A DNA stretch of 6,445 bases from Candidatus Roizmanbacteria bacterium CG22_combo_CG10-13_8_21_14_all_34_12 (GTDB lineage Bacteria; Patescibacteriota; Microgenomatia; UBA1406; GWC2-37-13), in contig PCTC01000066.1 of assembly GCA_002786595.1 (NCBI GenBank), positions 1 through 6,445 of the forward strand, written 5' to 3'. The notes below the pieces were generated by a model. It was given only the letters and a program-made list of their open reading frames with translations, did not search any database and was not told where the DNA came from. A program made the position numbers and the translations under genes. Below, in pieces: positions 1 through 5,822 of the stretch. Each line of letters begins with the position of its first letter. Position 1 is the stretch's first letter.

Positions 1-2
1 CC

Positions 3-200
3 GGCGAAAAATCTTCATTTAAAAAAGTATTTATTTATCCTATTCATATGTTTTGGGCAAGATTTATTACAGACAAAGGATACGAAGACGGACTCTTTCG
101 AATACCATTAGACTTGGGTTTTGCATATATGGAATTCGTTACTTATTTTATGTTAGCCATTATGTCTCCCGCCTTTGGCGGGACCAAGAAAAAATTATGA
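3..200 (+). CDS. Family 2 glycosyltransferase, C-terminal fragment (5' end outside window)
   Basis: This frame is open from the left edge to TGA at 198-200 and gives 65 residues, beginning GEKSSFKKVFIYPIHMFWAR. Only the tail of the gene is present, so no catalytic motif can be seen. The tail has the layout found at the C-terminus of WaaE/KdtX-like GT2 enzymes: a basic amphipathic stretch with an aromatic core, then 'GYEDGLFRIPLDLGFAYMEFVTYFMLAIM', which is likely membrane-associated. The complete GT2 at 3056-3850 ends in a comparable way (FFPFGKFVYNYFFNLGFLDGPAGF). The last 11 codons (SPAFGGTKKKL) come largely from a GC-rich hairpin and its flank and look appended. The stop overlaps the next start as ATGA (197-200), which implies translational coupling. 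The GT2 assignment is an inference from tail similarity; the coding frame itself is well supported by composition and by the ATGA junction. Confidence 0.72.
   Translation, partial: GEKSSFKKVFIYPIHMFWARFITDKGYEDGLFRIPLDLGFAYMEFVTYFMLAIMSPAFGGTKKKL
167..183. repeat. GC-rich hairpin element (7-bp stem, TTT loop) inside the 3' end of the first GT2
   Basis: TCCCGCC (167-173) and GGCGGGA (177-183) form a perfect 7-bp stem around TTT. It is nearly pure GC in a strongly AT-rich region and lies within the final codons of the partial GT2. It ends 13 nt before the ATG at 197. It is too early for an intrinsic terminator, because the following A-rich stretch is not a U-run. A mobile or dispersed palindromic repeat is the most likely origin. 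Confidence 0.75.
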
Positions 201-2131
201 AAATCGCTTTTATTTTCGTTTTATACAAAACTCCTCAGTCGGAAATTAAGCGTCTAAAACAGGAAGTTAAAAACTTAAAGTTAAAAGACTATAAAATTTA
301 CTTTATTGACAACACTAATAATCAACAAGGTTATGCAGCCGGTGTTAACGCCAGTATAAAAAAAGCTTTAAAAGATGGGTGCGAATTATTTACTATAGCA
401 AATCCCGATATCAAATTGGTTTCATTAGTCCCACTAGACAAATTGGTCCAACTCTCTCCTTTTGATATCTTTGGATTTGCTATGCGTCAACAAGGCAAAA
501 CTTACTATGGAGGTAAACTTGACGAATGGCGAATGAGCGGGGAACTGAGCCAAGAAAAACCAAAATCACGTTTTATTGCTTCTGACTTCGTTTCAGGATC
601 CTTAATGTTTATCAAGAAAAAAGTCATAGACAAGATAGGTTTCTTTAACGAGAAATATTTTATGTATTACGAGGATGTTGATTATTGTTACCGAGCTAAA
701 AAGGTCGGATTTAAAATTGGCATTGATTCAAAAATTTCTTACGAACATTTTGAAGTTTCACAAGACGATCCTCAAAAAGAATTTTTTCTCTTTAAAAATC
801 GTTTGAAGTTTTTATTTAAATTTGGATCTTTAAAACAAAAAATTTATGAGTTAATTAGAATTCCAAAAACTGTTTTTGAAGAAATAAAAAAAAGACCTTT
901 TTATCTGAATTTTATCAGTCTTAACATTTCTTCTATCGTTAACAAAATACTTCACTTTGTTTTGTTTTTAATTTTAATTAATTATTTTAGACCCGAAGAA
1001 TACGCTGTCTATACTTTGGCCTGGACACAAATCGGGTTACTTTTACCGTTACTGGATTTTGGTACTACTTCCTATGGCTTAGTTCACATCAACAATTTAA
1101 TTAATAAAAAAATCAGGGAGCTATTCTCATTAAGGTTCTATTTATCATTAATAACTTTTATTTTGACAATAATTTTGGCAATTTTATTCCACTATCCAAC
1201 ATCTATCCTTATTCCTATTATTCTTATTTCTTTCGTAATTTTCGCTAACATGCTTTCCGGAACTTACCTTATTCTTACTTCAATTAAACAAAAATCATAT
1301 CTCGTCTCGCTTGTTTCCATGATTTTTCAAATATCTTTGGTAATTTCATTAATTGCAGGGGTTTTAATAACCAAGCAATTAATGCCAGTTTTTATAATTA
1401 CCTTTGTCTTATATAACCTTTATTCTTTGGTAAACTTTTTTCTTGTAAGACGCGAAGTTGGCCGTTTGTCTCTAAAAATTGATTTAAAGCAATGGTCAAT
1501 CATTATAAAAAAATCGTTTGTTTTTCTTCTTATTAGTTTACTGGCCGGATTTTATTCCAAAGTCGATGTTCTTATTCTAAATTTTATAAAAGGTCGAGAG
1601 GCCGTCGGAATTTATTCAGCCAGCTACCGATTTTTAGACGCCTTAATGTTTGTGGTGACCGCTTATAACGTTTCTTCTATGCCATTATTTTCCAAATTAG
1701 CTAAAGAAAAAAAGGGGAATATTTTTGTAAATAAAATTAAGAAGGACGTGATTTTGGTTTTTGCAATTGGTATGTTTGTTGCTCTAGGTTTTTATTTTCT
1801 AGGGCCGATTATTTTACCGCTAGTTTATAAAACTACATATTTTCAATCAATTCAAGTTCTAAGAATAATTATATTTGCTTTACCCCTAATTCTCTTGACG
1901 TCAGTATTCCTAAACTCTATCTATGCTTTGGGTAAAGCCAAAACAATAATTTATATCTTTTTGTTTCAATTAATTTTTAATATTGGCTTAAATTTATACT
2001 TCGTTCCAAAGTTTAGTTTTTTTGGATCTGCCTATATTACCTTGTTGGGAGAAGCTATAAACACCTTGTTAACTTTTGTAGTATTAAGGTCCGTCCTTAT
2101 AAGGACGGACCTTATAAAGAGAGTCCTATGA
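197..2131 (+). CDS. Glycosyltransferase family 2 fused to Wzx-like polysaccharide flippase
   Basis: This is a 644-residue protein with two modules. Residues 1-230 are a GT-A, family 2 glycosyltransferase of the WbbL/rhamnosyltransferase type: it starts MKIAFIFVLYKT, has GYAAGVNASI at 45-54, NPD at 69-71 in the DXD position, and FMYYEDVDYCYRAKKVGF at 155-172, which holds the usual acidic acceptor/base region. Residues about 236-644 are a polytopic flippase of the MATE-like Wzx superfamily, with roughly a dozen hydrophobic helices and the motif GIYSASYRFLDAL at 471-483. The likely role is to add a sugar to an undecaprenyl-linked glycan and then flip the glycan outward. The start at 197 was chosen over the in-frame ATG at 53: the 48 upstream residues are basic, lack family similarity and overlap the coding end of the previous gene, whereas 197 forms ATGA with that gene's stop. 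The ribosome-binding signal is weak (AAGAAAAA). The fusion is unusual, because these modules are normally separate proteins. A 30-bp palindrome encodes residues 630-640, so the last 15 residues may not be ancestral. Donor and acceptor sugars cannot be predicted. Confidence 0.9.
   Translation: MKIAFIFVLYKTPQSEIKRLKQEVKNLKLKDYKIYFIDNTNNQQGYAAGVNASIKKALKDGCELFTIANPDIKLVSLVPLDKLVQLSPFDIFGFAMRQQGKTYYGGKLDEWRMSGELSQEKPKSRFIASDFVSGSLMFIKKKVIDKIGFFNEKYFMYYEDVDYCYRAKKVGFKIGIDSKISYEHFEVSQDDPQKEFFLFKNRLKFLFKFGSLKQKIYELIRIPKTVFEEIKKRPFYLNFISLNISSIVNKILHFVLFLILINYFRPEEYAVYTLAWTQIGLLLPLLDFGTTSYGLVHINNLINKKIRELFSLRFYLSLITFILTIILAILFHYPTSILIPIILISFVIFANMLSGTYLILTSIKQKSYLVSLVSMIFQISLVISLIAGVLITKQLMPVFIITFVLYNLYSLVNFFLVRREVGRLSLKIDLKQWSIIIKKSFVFLLISLLAGFYSKVDVLILNFIKGREAVGIYSASYRFLDALMFVVTAYNVSSMPLFSKLAKEKKGNIFVNKIKKDVILVFAIGMFVALGFYFLGPIILPLVYKTTYFQSIQVLRIIIFALPLILLTSVFLNSIYALGKAKTIIYIFLFQLIFNIGLNLYFVPKFSFFGSAYITLLGEAINTLLTFVVLRSVLIRTDLIKRVL
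2085..2114. repeat. Perfect 30-bp palindrome at the 3' end of the GT2-flippase gene
   Basis: The arm TAAGGTCCGTCCTTA (2085-2099) is followed directly by its exact reverse complement (2100-2114), with the centre between 2099 and 2100. It encodes residues 630-640 of the flippase, which then ends four codons later. It stops 13 nt before the ATG of the next gene at 2128. In mRNA it would form a strong hairpin with a minimal loop immediately upstream of the purine-rich AAAGAGAG. Both strands carry the same sequence, as in dispersed palindromic repeats. No U-run follows, so termination is unlikely. Confidence 0.9.
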
Positions 2132-3051
2132 AAATTTCCGTTGATGGGGGAGCATTAAACCCAAAAAATAGTCAGAGATTTGGAACATCTGTTTTTTCAG
2201 AAAATCTCGTCAAAGCCCTGCAGCTCTATGATAAAAAAAACCAATACAAAATCTATACTTTTGAAAATTTGAAACCGAAATTATTTTGGATGAAGGGAAA
2301 GGTAAGTATTGAAGAGTTTAAAAAAAAGAGTGACATTTTTCTTGCCTTAAATCAAGCACTACCATTATATGTTGCCGGAAAAACTATTAGCTTCTGCCAT
2401 GGCCTTTCATATCATTATTATCCGCAATATTATTCAAAAAAAGATGTTACTCGTCTAAACAAACAATTAAACGAAATGGCCAAAAGATCAGATAAAATAG
2501 TTGTTTCCTCCCAAAAAGTTAAAGACGAAATAACTTCGATGTATCGATACATCGAAGGAAAAGTAGTTGTGTTTCCTTTTGGTATTCCGCTTGATATGAA
2601 GAAGGGGGAAATCAAAAAGAAATATAAATACTTCATTTTTGTTGGTATGGATCATCCGATAAAAAATATTAATTTCATTAAACAGGCATTTAACGAATTT
2701 AAAAAGGATAAAAAATATAATGGTTATAAATTAAAAATTTTGACAAAAAATATTTCACGAAAAAGACTCAAAGATTTTTATCAACACGCAACTGCCTTAC
2801 TGACTGCTTCTCATTACGAAAGTTTTAACTTCCCTGTTCTTGAAGCATTATCCCAAGGTTGCCCAGTCATTGGTTTAAAATCAGCAATAATTCCAGAACT
2901 AAAACCTCACGTTAATTTAGTTAATAATCTTGATGAATTTGTTGGAAATATGAAGAGAATAACTAAAAAACCAACTGTACAGTTAATTAGTCAATTGTAC
3001 ATTAAATTTAACTGGAAAAATTATGTTAAAAATCTAGTAAAATTATATTGA
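2128..3051 (+). CDS. Glycosyltransferase family 4 (GT-B fold)
   Basis: This 307-residue cytoplasmic or membrane-peripheral enzyme probably transfers a nucleotide-activated sugar to the growing lipid-linked glycan. The N-terminal acceptor domain (1 to about 160) contains MKISVDGGALN, an early glycine-containing loop (RFGTSVFSENLVKAL) in the usual substrate-loop position, and VVSSQKVKDEI before the interdomain link FPFGIP (149-154). The C-terminal donor domain starts at YFIFVGMDHPIKN (168-180) and carries the EX7E motif E231-SFNFPVL-E239, followed by ALSQGCPVIGL, typical of GT4. The protein is shorter than the common 350-400 residues, mainly because the N-terminal domain is reduced. ATG 2128 overlaps the previous stop as ATGA, with GAGAG (2119-2123) as a plausible ribosome-binding site. 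Residues 136-144 (TSMYRYIEG) are encoded by a perfect 24-bp palindrome and replace the usual short segment before the conserved K-V-V-V strand. Sugar specificity is unknown. Confidence 0.9.
   Translation: MKISVDGGALNPKNSQRFGTSVFSENLVKALQLYDKKNQYKIYTFENLKPKLFWMKGKVSIEEFKKKSDIFLALNQALPLYVAGKTISFCHGLSYHYYPQYYSKKDVTRLNKQLNEMAKRSDKIVVSSQKVKDEITSMYRYIEGKVVVFPFGIPLDMKKGEIKKKYKYFIFVGMDHPIKNINFIKQAFNEFKKDKKYNGYKLKILTKNISRKRLKDFYQHATALLTASHYESFNFPVLEALSQGCPVIGLKSAIIPELKPHVNLVNNLDEFVGNMKRITKKPTVQLISQLYIKFNWKNYVKNLVKLY
2534..2557. repeat. Perfect 24-bp palindrome inside the GT4 coding sequence
   Basis: CTTCGATGTATC (2534-2545) is followed directly by its exact reverse complement (2546-2557). It is read in frame as part of TSMYRYIEG (residues 136-144) in the loop before the last strand of the N-terminal GT-B domain, a surface position likely to tolerate change. 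By eye, compared with the general GT4 pattern, it seems to replace native codons without changing the length. A 24-bp perfect palindrome is not expected by chance in a 1-kb gene. Confidence 0.9.
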
Positions 3052-3055
3052 ATAT

Positions 3056-3850
3056 ATGAAACTGTCTGCCGTAGTTTTGACAAAAAACGAAGAAAAAAAT
3101 ATTGATAGATGTTTAGGGTCGTTAGATTTTTGTGACGAGATTATTATTGTTGATGATTATTCAACTGACAATACTAAATCAAAAATAAATCCGCCAGCTG
3201 GCGGACAAAATGACAGATTAAATATTAAAATTTTTGAAAACCATTTAAACAATGATTTTGCTACTCAAAGAAACTTTGGGTTAAGTAAGACAGCTAATGA
3301 TTGGATTTTGTTTATTGATGCGGACGAAGAAATAAGTGAAGAATTAAGAAAGGAAATTATAGGTCTGGATTCCCGCCTCCGCGTGAATGACACCGTTGCT
3401 TATTCCATAAAGCGCCGAGACTATTTTTGGAATAAAGAATTAAAATATGGAGAAGTTAAAAAAGTTAGAGATCAAGGAATTGTCCGTTTAGTTAAAAAAA
3501 ATTCTGGAAAATGGATGGGCACGGTTCATGAAGTTTTTTATACTGCTAAAAATATTGGGCAACTAACTGGATTTCTTAATCATTATCCTCACCCAACTTT
3601 AAAGGAATTTATTAATGACATTAATAATTATTCAAGTATCCGGGCAGAAGAACTGTTTAATAGAGGAACAGGAACTAATGTTTTTGAAATTATTTTCTTC
3701 CCTTTTGGTAAATTTGTTTATAACTATTTTTTCAATTTAGGATTTTTGGATGGCCCAGCCGGTTTTACTTATGCTTTCATGATGAGTTTTCATTCTTTTT
3801 TGGTAAGAGCAAAACTTTATCAACATAATCATTCGAAAATAGTTGTTTGA
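3056..3850 (+). CDS. WaaE/KdtX-like family 2 glycosyltransferase
   Basis: This 264-residue GT-A enzyme probably adds a sugar to a lipid-linked or LPS-core-like glycan on the cytoplasmic face. Visible motifs in order are LSAVVLTKNEEKNIDRCL (3-20) and IIIVDDYSTDNT (29-40), which bind the nucleotide sugar; NDFATQRNFGL (66-76); WILFIDADEE (83-92), the metal-binding DXD; GKWMGTVHEVF (151-161), the family's W..VHE segment; and HYPHPTLKEFINDINNYSS (176-194). The C-terminal tail (209-256) is aromatic, hydrophobic and probably membrane-associated, like that of the partial GT2 at the left edge. The ATG at 3056 follows the previous stop by 4 nt without a clear Shine-Dalgarno, so it is probably read by coupling. 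Two palindromic elements are embedded in frame: one gives NPPAGGQND near residues 45-53, the other gives LDSRLRVNDT near 104-113. Both lie in predicted loops outside the catalytic motifs, so the enzyme may remain active. Confidence 0.92.
   Translation: MKLSAVVLTKNEEKNIDRCLGSLDFCDEIIIVDDYSTDNTKSKINPPAGGQNDRLNIKIFENHLNNDFATQRNFGLSKTANDWILFIDADEEISEELRKEIIGLDSRLRVNDTVAYSIKRRDYFWNKELKYGEVKKVRDQGIVRLVKKNSGKWMGTVHEVFYTAKNIGQLTGFLNHYPHPTLKEFINDINNYSSIRAEELFNRGTGTNVFEIIFFPFGKFVYNYFFNLGFLDGPAGFTYAFMMSFHSFLVRAKLYQHNHSKIVV
3190..3205. repeat. GC-rich 16-bp palindrome inside the GT2 gene
   Basis: TCCGCCAG (3190-3197) is followed directly by its exact reverse complement CTGGCGGA (3198-3205). It is an island of high GC in AT-rich sequence. 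It encodes most of the peptide NPPAGGQND just after the DDYSTDNT motif, where relatives of this family usually have a shorter link to the next strand (recalled family pattern, not aligned here). It shares the CCGCC/GGCGG arms with the hairpin at 167-183, which suggests related dispersed repeats. Confidence 0.85.
3369..3388. repeat. dRS3-like inverted repeat inside the GT2 gene, slightly degenerate
   Basis: ATTCCCGC (3369-3376) and GCGTGAAT (3381-3388) form an 8-bp stem with one mismatch (T3384 in place of G) around CTCC. The pattern, and the flanks CTGG on the left and GACA on the right, resemble the widespread ATTCCC..GGGAAT repeats known in Neisseria as dRS3. It is read in frame as LDSRLRVNDT, close to the 'LDSRLRGND' peptide that such repeats typically encode. 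The mismatch suggests an older copy that is decaying. Confidence 0.7.
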
Positions 3851-3956
3851 AAATCGTTACGTCGTAATAGAAAATAGTATTTAGAGATTAGAAAAATCAA
3901 TTTTCTAATTTCAAATTTCTATAACTACGTTACCAATTTCCAACAACCAATTTCTA
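3851..3956. other. AT-rich spacer with long imperfect fold-back and short direct repeats
   Basis: This 106-bp gap is the only substantial break in the plus-strand cluster. Outer arms 3856-3873 and 3916-3933 pair over 18 positions with three mismatches. An inner stem, 3884-3895 with 3901-3912 (12 pairs including one G-T, loop ATCAA), sits inside. Downstream the 9-mer ACCAATTTC occurs twice (3932-3940 and 3946-3954). The inner stem contains only A-T pairs apart from two G-C pairs and has no following U-run, so it is a poor terminator candidate. No convincing -35/-10 pair or Shine-Dalgarno precedes ATG 3957. The structure resembles a non-coding repeat unit more than a regulatory site, but a weak attenuator cannot be excluded. 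Confidence 0.55.
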
Positions 3957-5039
3957 ATGCAAATTCTATTTTATATAACTGCTTTTTTATTTTCCTTAGG
4001 TCAATTAGGAAGAATCTCTTTTTTTAATCAGCAAGTAAACTTTTATTTATATGAAGTAATTTTGACCTTGAGTCTGTTTATTCTTTTTTTTAAATACCGT
4101 TTTAAACCGATCAAGGAAAACTGGAAAAAATTTCTGCCAATTTTTATTTTCTTGGGTATTTTACTGGTTTCACTGTTAGTTAATATAACAAAATTTACTC
4201 AATTTGAAAATTTGGTTGGTTTATTATATTTATATCGTTTGCATCTGTATTTTATTTACTTTTTTTATCTTCAATATCATACACAAAAAAATAAAAAATT
4301 TTCGAAGGTTATTAAAAACGGAATTTTTATTGTTGCTGTTTTAACTATAATCTCAACTTTAATTCAATATTTTCTTTATCCGGATCTCCGAAATTTGTTT
4401 TACCTCGGATGGGATCCACATTTATATCGGACATTCGGTGTTTTTTTTGACACATCAATAGCCGCAGCAATTTTTGGAATTTTTTTACTGACTGTCAATC
4501 AACCAATAATCAAAATAATTTATTTATTATTAGTTGCTCTAAGTTTTTCCCGTTCTATTTATCTTGGCCTTTCGTTAACTTTGATCTATTTATTTATCCG
4601 CCAAAAACAATTTATTAAAATGGGTTTATTTTTATTATTTTTTATAACTTTAATTTTTTTTATTCCAAAGCCTTCCGGTGAAGGGGTTAATTTAAAAAGA
4701 TTTTATTCGATTGCTTCGCGTGCAGAAGATTATCGGCAGGGGATTGATCTCTGGAAAAAAAAGCCAGTTCTGGGATACGGTTATAATCGAATCCGTTATA
4801 TAAAAAATAGTGATTCTGTTCATTCCGGTGCCGCTTTCAGTTCCAGTTTTCTTACAATTCTGGTGTCTTCCGGAATTCTGGGTTTACTAAGTTTTATTTG
4901 GACTTTATGGAGTTTAAGTAAATCAAACAAAATAGCCCCTATTTTATTGATTTTTTTATCTATTATTTCTTTGTTTGATAATGTTCTTCTACACCCGTTT
5001 ATTTTGTTCTTACTATTTATTAATCTTTCTGATAAGTGA
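3957..5039 (+). CDS. O-antigen ligase / Wzy polymerase-like membrane protein
   Basis: This 360-residue polytopic protein has about ten or eleven hydrophobic segments. Its layout fits the Wzy_C/O-antigen ligase superfamily, which joins or polymerises lipid-linked glycans on the outer face of the membrane. It begins with the aromatic segment MQILFYITAFLFSLGQLGRI. It has RTFGVFFDTSIAAAIFG (158-174), corresponding to the family's 'R..G.f..P..lA' helix, and FSRSIYLGLSLTLIYLF (197-213). The long extracytoplasmic loop (about 238-300) includes SRAEDYRQGIDLWKKKPVLGYGYNRIR (254-280) and VHSGAAFSSSFLTILVSSGILGLL (288-311), the usual catalytic loop and following helix. The protein is slightly short for the family. 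Whether it is a ligase or a polymerase cannot be told from sequence. ATG 3957 has no visible ribosome-binding site but matches the expected N-terminus. The stop codon overlaps the convergent Ig-like gene. Confidence 0.88.
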   Translation: MQILFYITAFLFSLGQLGRISFFNQQVNFYLYEVILTLSLFILFFKYRFKPIKENWKKFLPIFIFLGILLVSLLVNITKFTQFENLVGLLYLYRLHLYFIYFFYLQYHTQKNKKFSKVIKNGIFIVAVLTIISTLIQYFLYPDLRNLFYLGWDPHLYRTFGVFFDTSIAAAIFGIFLLTVNQPIIKIIYLLLVALSFSRSIYLGLSLTLIYLFIRQKQFIKMGLFLLFFITLIFFIPKPSGEGVNLKRFYSIASRAEDYRQGIDLWKKKPVLGYGYNRIRYIKNSDSVHSGAAFSSSFLTILVSSGILGLLSFIWTLWSLSKSNKIAPILLIFLSIISLFDNVLLHPFILFLLFINLSDK

Positions 5040-5724
5040 CTTTGATGGTTTTTGTTTCTATATTACCGGCGATATCTTGGGCCGTTGCCACAATTTGATT
5101 ATCGCCGTCTTTCAAGCGGACTGAAGTTTCGAAACTGCCATTGGCATCAACTACAACCGGTAAATCATTAATGTGAATATAAGTTTCTTTATCAGTATTT
5201 CCTTTTACTTTTATTTCCTGATTGTTGGTTGTCGAATTATCAGAAGGATCGCTAATTTCTAATTTTGGCCTGTCATTTTTATAAAAAACTTTATAAGTAA
5301 TCGTGTTTTTTTCTATTTTATTATCTCTTGATTTGGCTTTAATATATACATCATTGTCACCTTTTTCCAAATCACCAATCTCTTCACTAAAAGTATCTGA
5401 AGATAATTCTATTTCCTTTACTTTTTTTGCATTTAGATAAAAATCTAAAATATCAAAATTTAATATTGATCCGGAAACGATAATTTTTGCACTGTTTGTA
5501 GCTTGAGGAATTGAGCTAATATCAATCGAGTTAAAACTGTCTTCGGTTTTTGCAATTGGTTTGATTGATGGTTGGGGAAAAAGTCCGGAAATAAAGCTCG
5601 AAGTATTTAATAAAAGTTTGATGCCAAAAGTAAAAATAAAATATAAGACAATAAAAAGGATCACGACATATAAAGCAATCGTGTTTTTCATTTTTTTTTC
5701 TTGAACTCTTTCTAATCTTCCCAT
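5020..5724 (-). CDS. Membrane-anchored protein with two Ig-like (glucodextranase B-like) domains
   Basis: This 234-residue surface protein has a basic cytoplasmic N-terminus (MGRLERVQEKKMKN), one transmembrane helix (about 15-39) and a proline/serine linker to about residue 75. Two extracytoplasmic beta-sandwich repeats follow. Repeat 1 (about 76-149) has AKIIVSGSI..FYLNAKKVKEIEL..FSEEIGDLEKGDNDVYIKAKS. Repeat 2 (about 153-232) has PKLEISDPSDNSTTNNQEIKVKGNTDKETYIHINDLPVVVD, then GSFETSVRLKDGDNQIVATAQDIAGNIETKTIKVTY. The 'v.G.t......v.in...v..d..G.F...v.L..G.N.i...a.D..Gn' pattern is typical of bacterial Ig-like/glucodextranase domain B modules, which serve as spacers or adhesion modules. No enzyme domain is attached. 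The ATG at 5724 lies one nucleotide after the tRNA-Thr, so the mRNA may be made by tRNA processing and be nearly leaderless. The internal ATG at 5691 (MKNTIALYVV) is an alternative start. The first start is favoured because it adds the basic inside anchor. Confidence 0.85.
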   Translation of the reverse strand: MGRLERVQEKKMKNTIALYVVILFIVLYFIFTFGIKLLLNTSSFISGLFPQPSIKPIAKTEDSFNSIDISSIPQATNSAKIIVSGSILNFDILDFYLNAKKVKEIELSSDTFSEEIGDLEKGDNDVYIKAKSRDNKIEKNTITYKVFYKNDRPKLEISDPSDNSTTNNQEIKVKGNTDKETYIHINDLPVVVDANGSFETSVRLKDGDNQIVATAQDIAGNIETKTIKVTYQKD

Positions 5725-5725
5725 G

Positions 5726-5798
5726 AGCCGACGGTCAGACTTGAACTGACCACCTACTGTTTACGATACAGTTGCTCTACCAGATGAGCTACGTCGGC
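5726..5798 (-). tRNA. tRNA-Thr (anticodon CGT)
   Basis: On the minus strand this 73-nt sequence folds as a full cloverleaf. The acceptor GCCGACG pairs with CGTCGGC. The D stem is GCTC/GAGC with loop ATCTGGTA. The anticodon stem ACTGT/ACAGT encloses ATCGTAA, giving anticodon CGT, which reads ACG (threonine). The T stem GTCAG/CTGAC encloses TTCAAGT. The discriminator base is T and the 3' CCA is not encoded (the next bases are CAT), so it must be added by the CCA-adding enzyme. The gene directly downstream begins one base after the discriminator. Confidence 0.96.
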
Positions 5799-5822
5799 TT
5801 GATGCAACAGTCTAAAGTTGTG

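Noticed and set aside
53..196. In-frame N-terminal extension of the GT2-flippase fusion starting at ATG 53
   Set aside because: The 48 residues are basic and unlike a GT2 N-terminus, they overlap the coding end of the upstream gene in another frame, and ATG 197 gives the canonical start MKIAFIFVLYKT with an ATGA junction.
2430..2636. 68-codon open frame on the minus strand inside the GT4 gene
   Set aside because: It is antisense to a well-supported GT4 enzyme and has no recognisable domain. It partly reads the self-complementary palindrome, which gives the same peptide (MYRYIE) on both strands.
2973..2984. 12-bp palindrome AACTGTACAGTT near the end of the GT4 gene
   Set aside because: It is short and AT-rich, and a perfect 12-mer palindrome is not surprising over 6 kb. 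I saw no sign that it belongs with the longer elements.
3884..3912. Intrinsic terminator after the WaaE-like GT2
   Set aside because: The stem is almost all A-T and no U-run follows it, so it would be a weak terminator at best.
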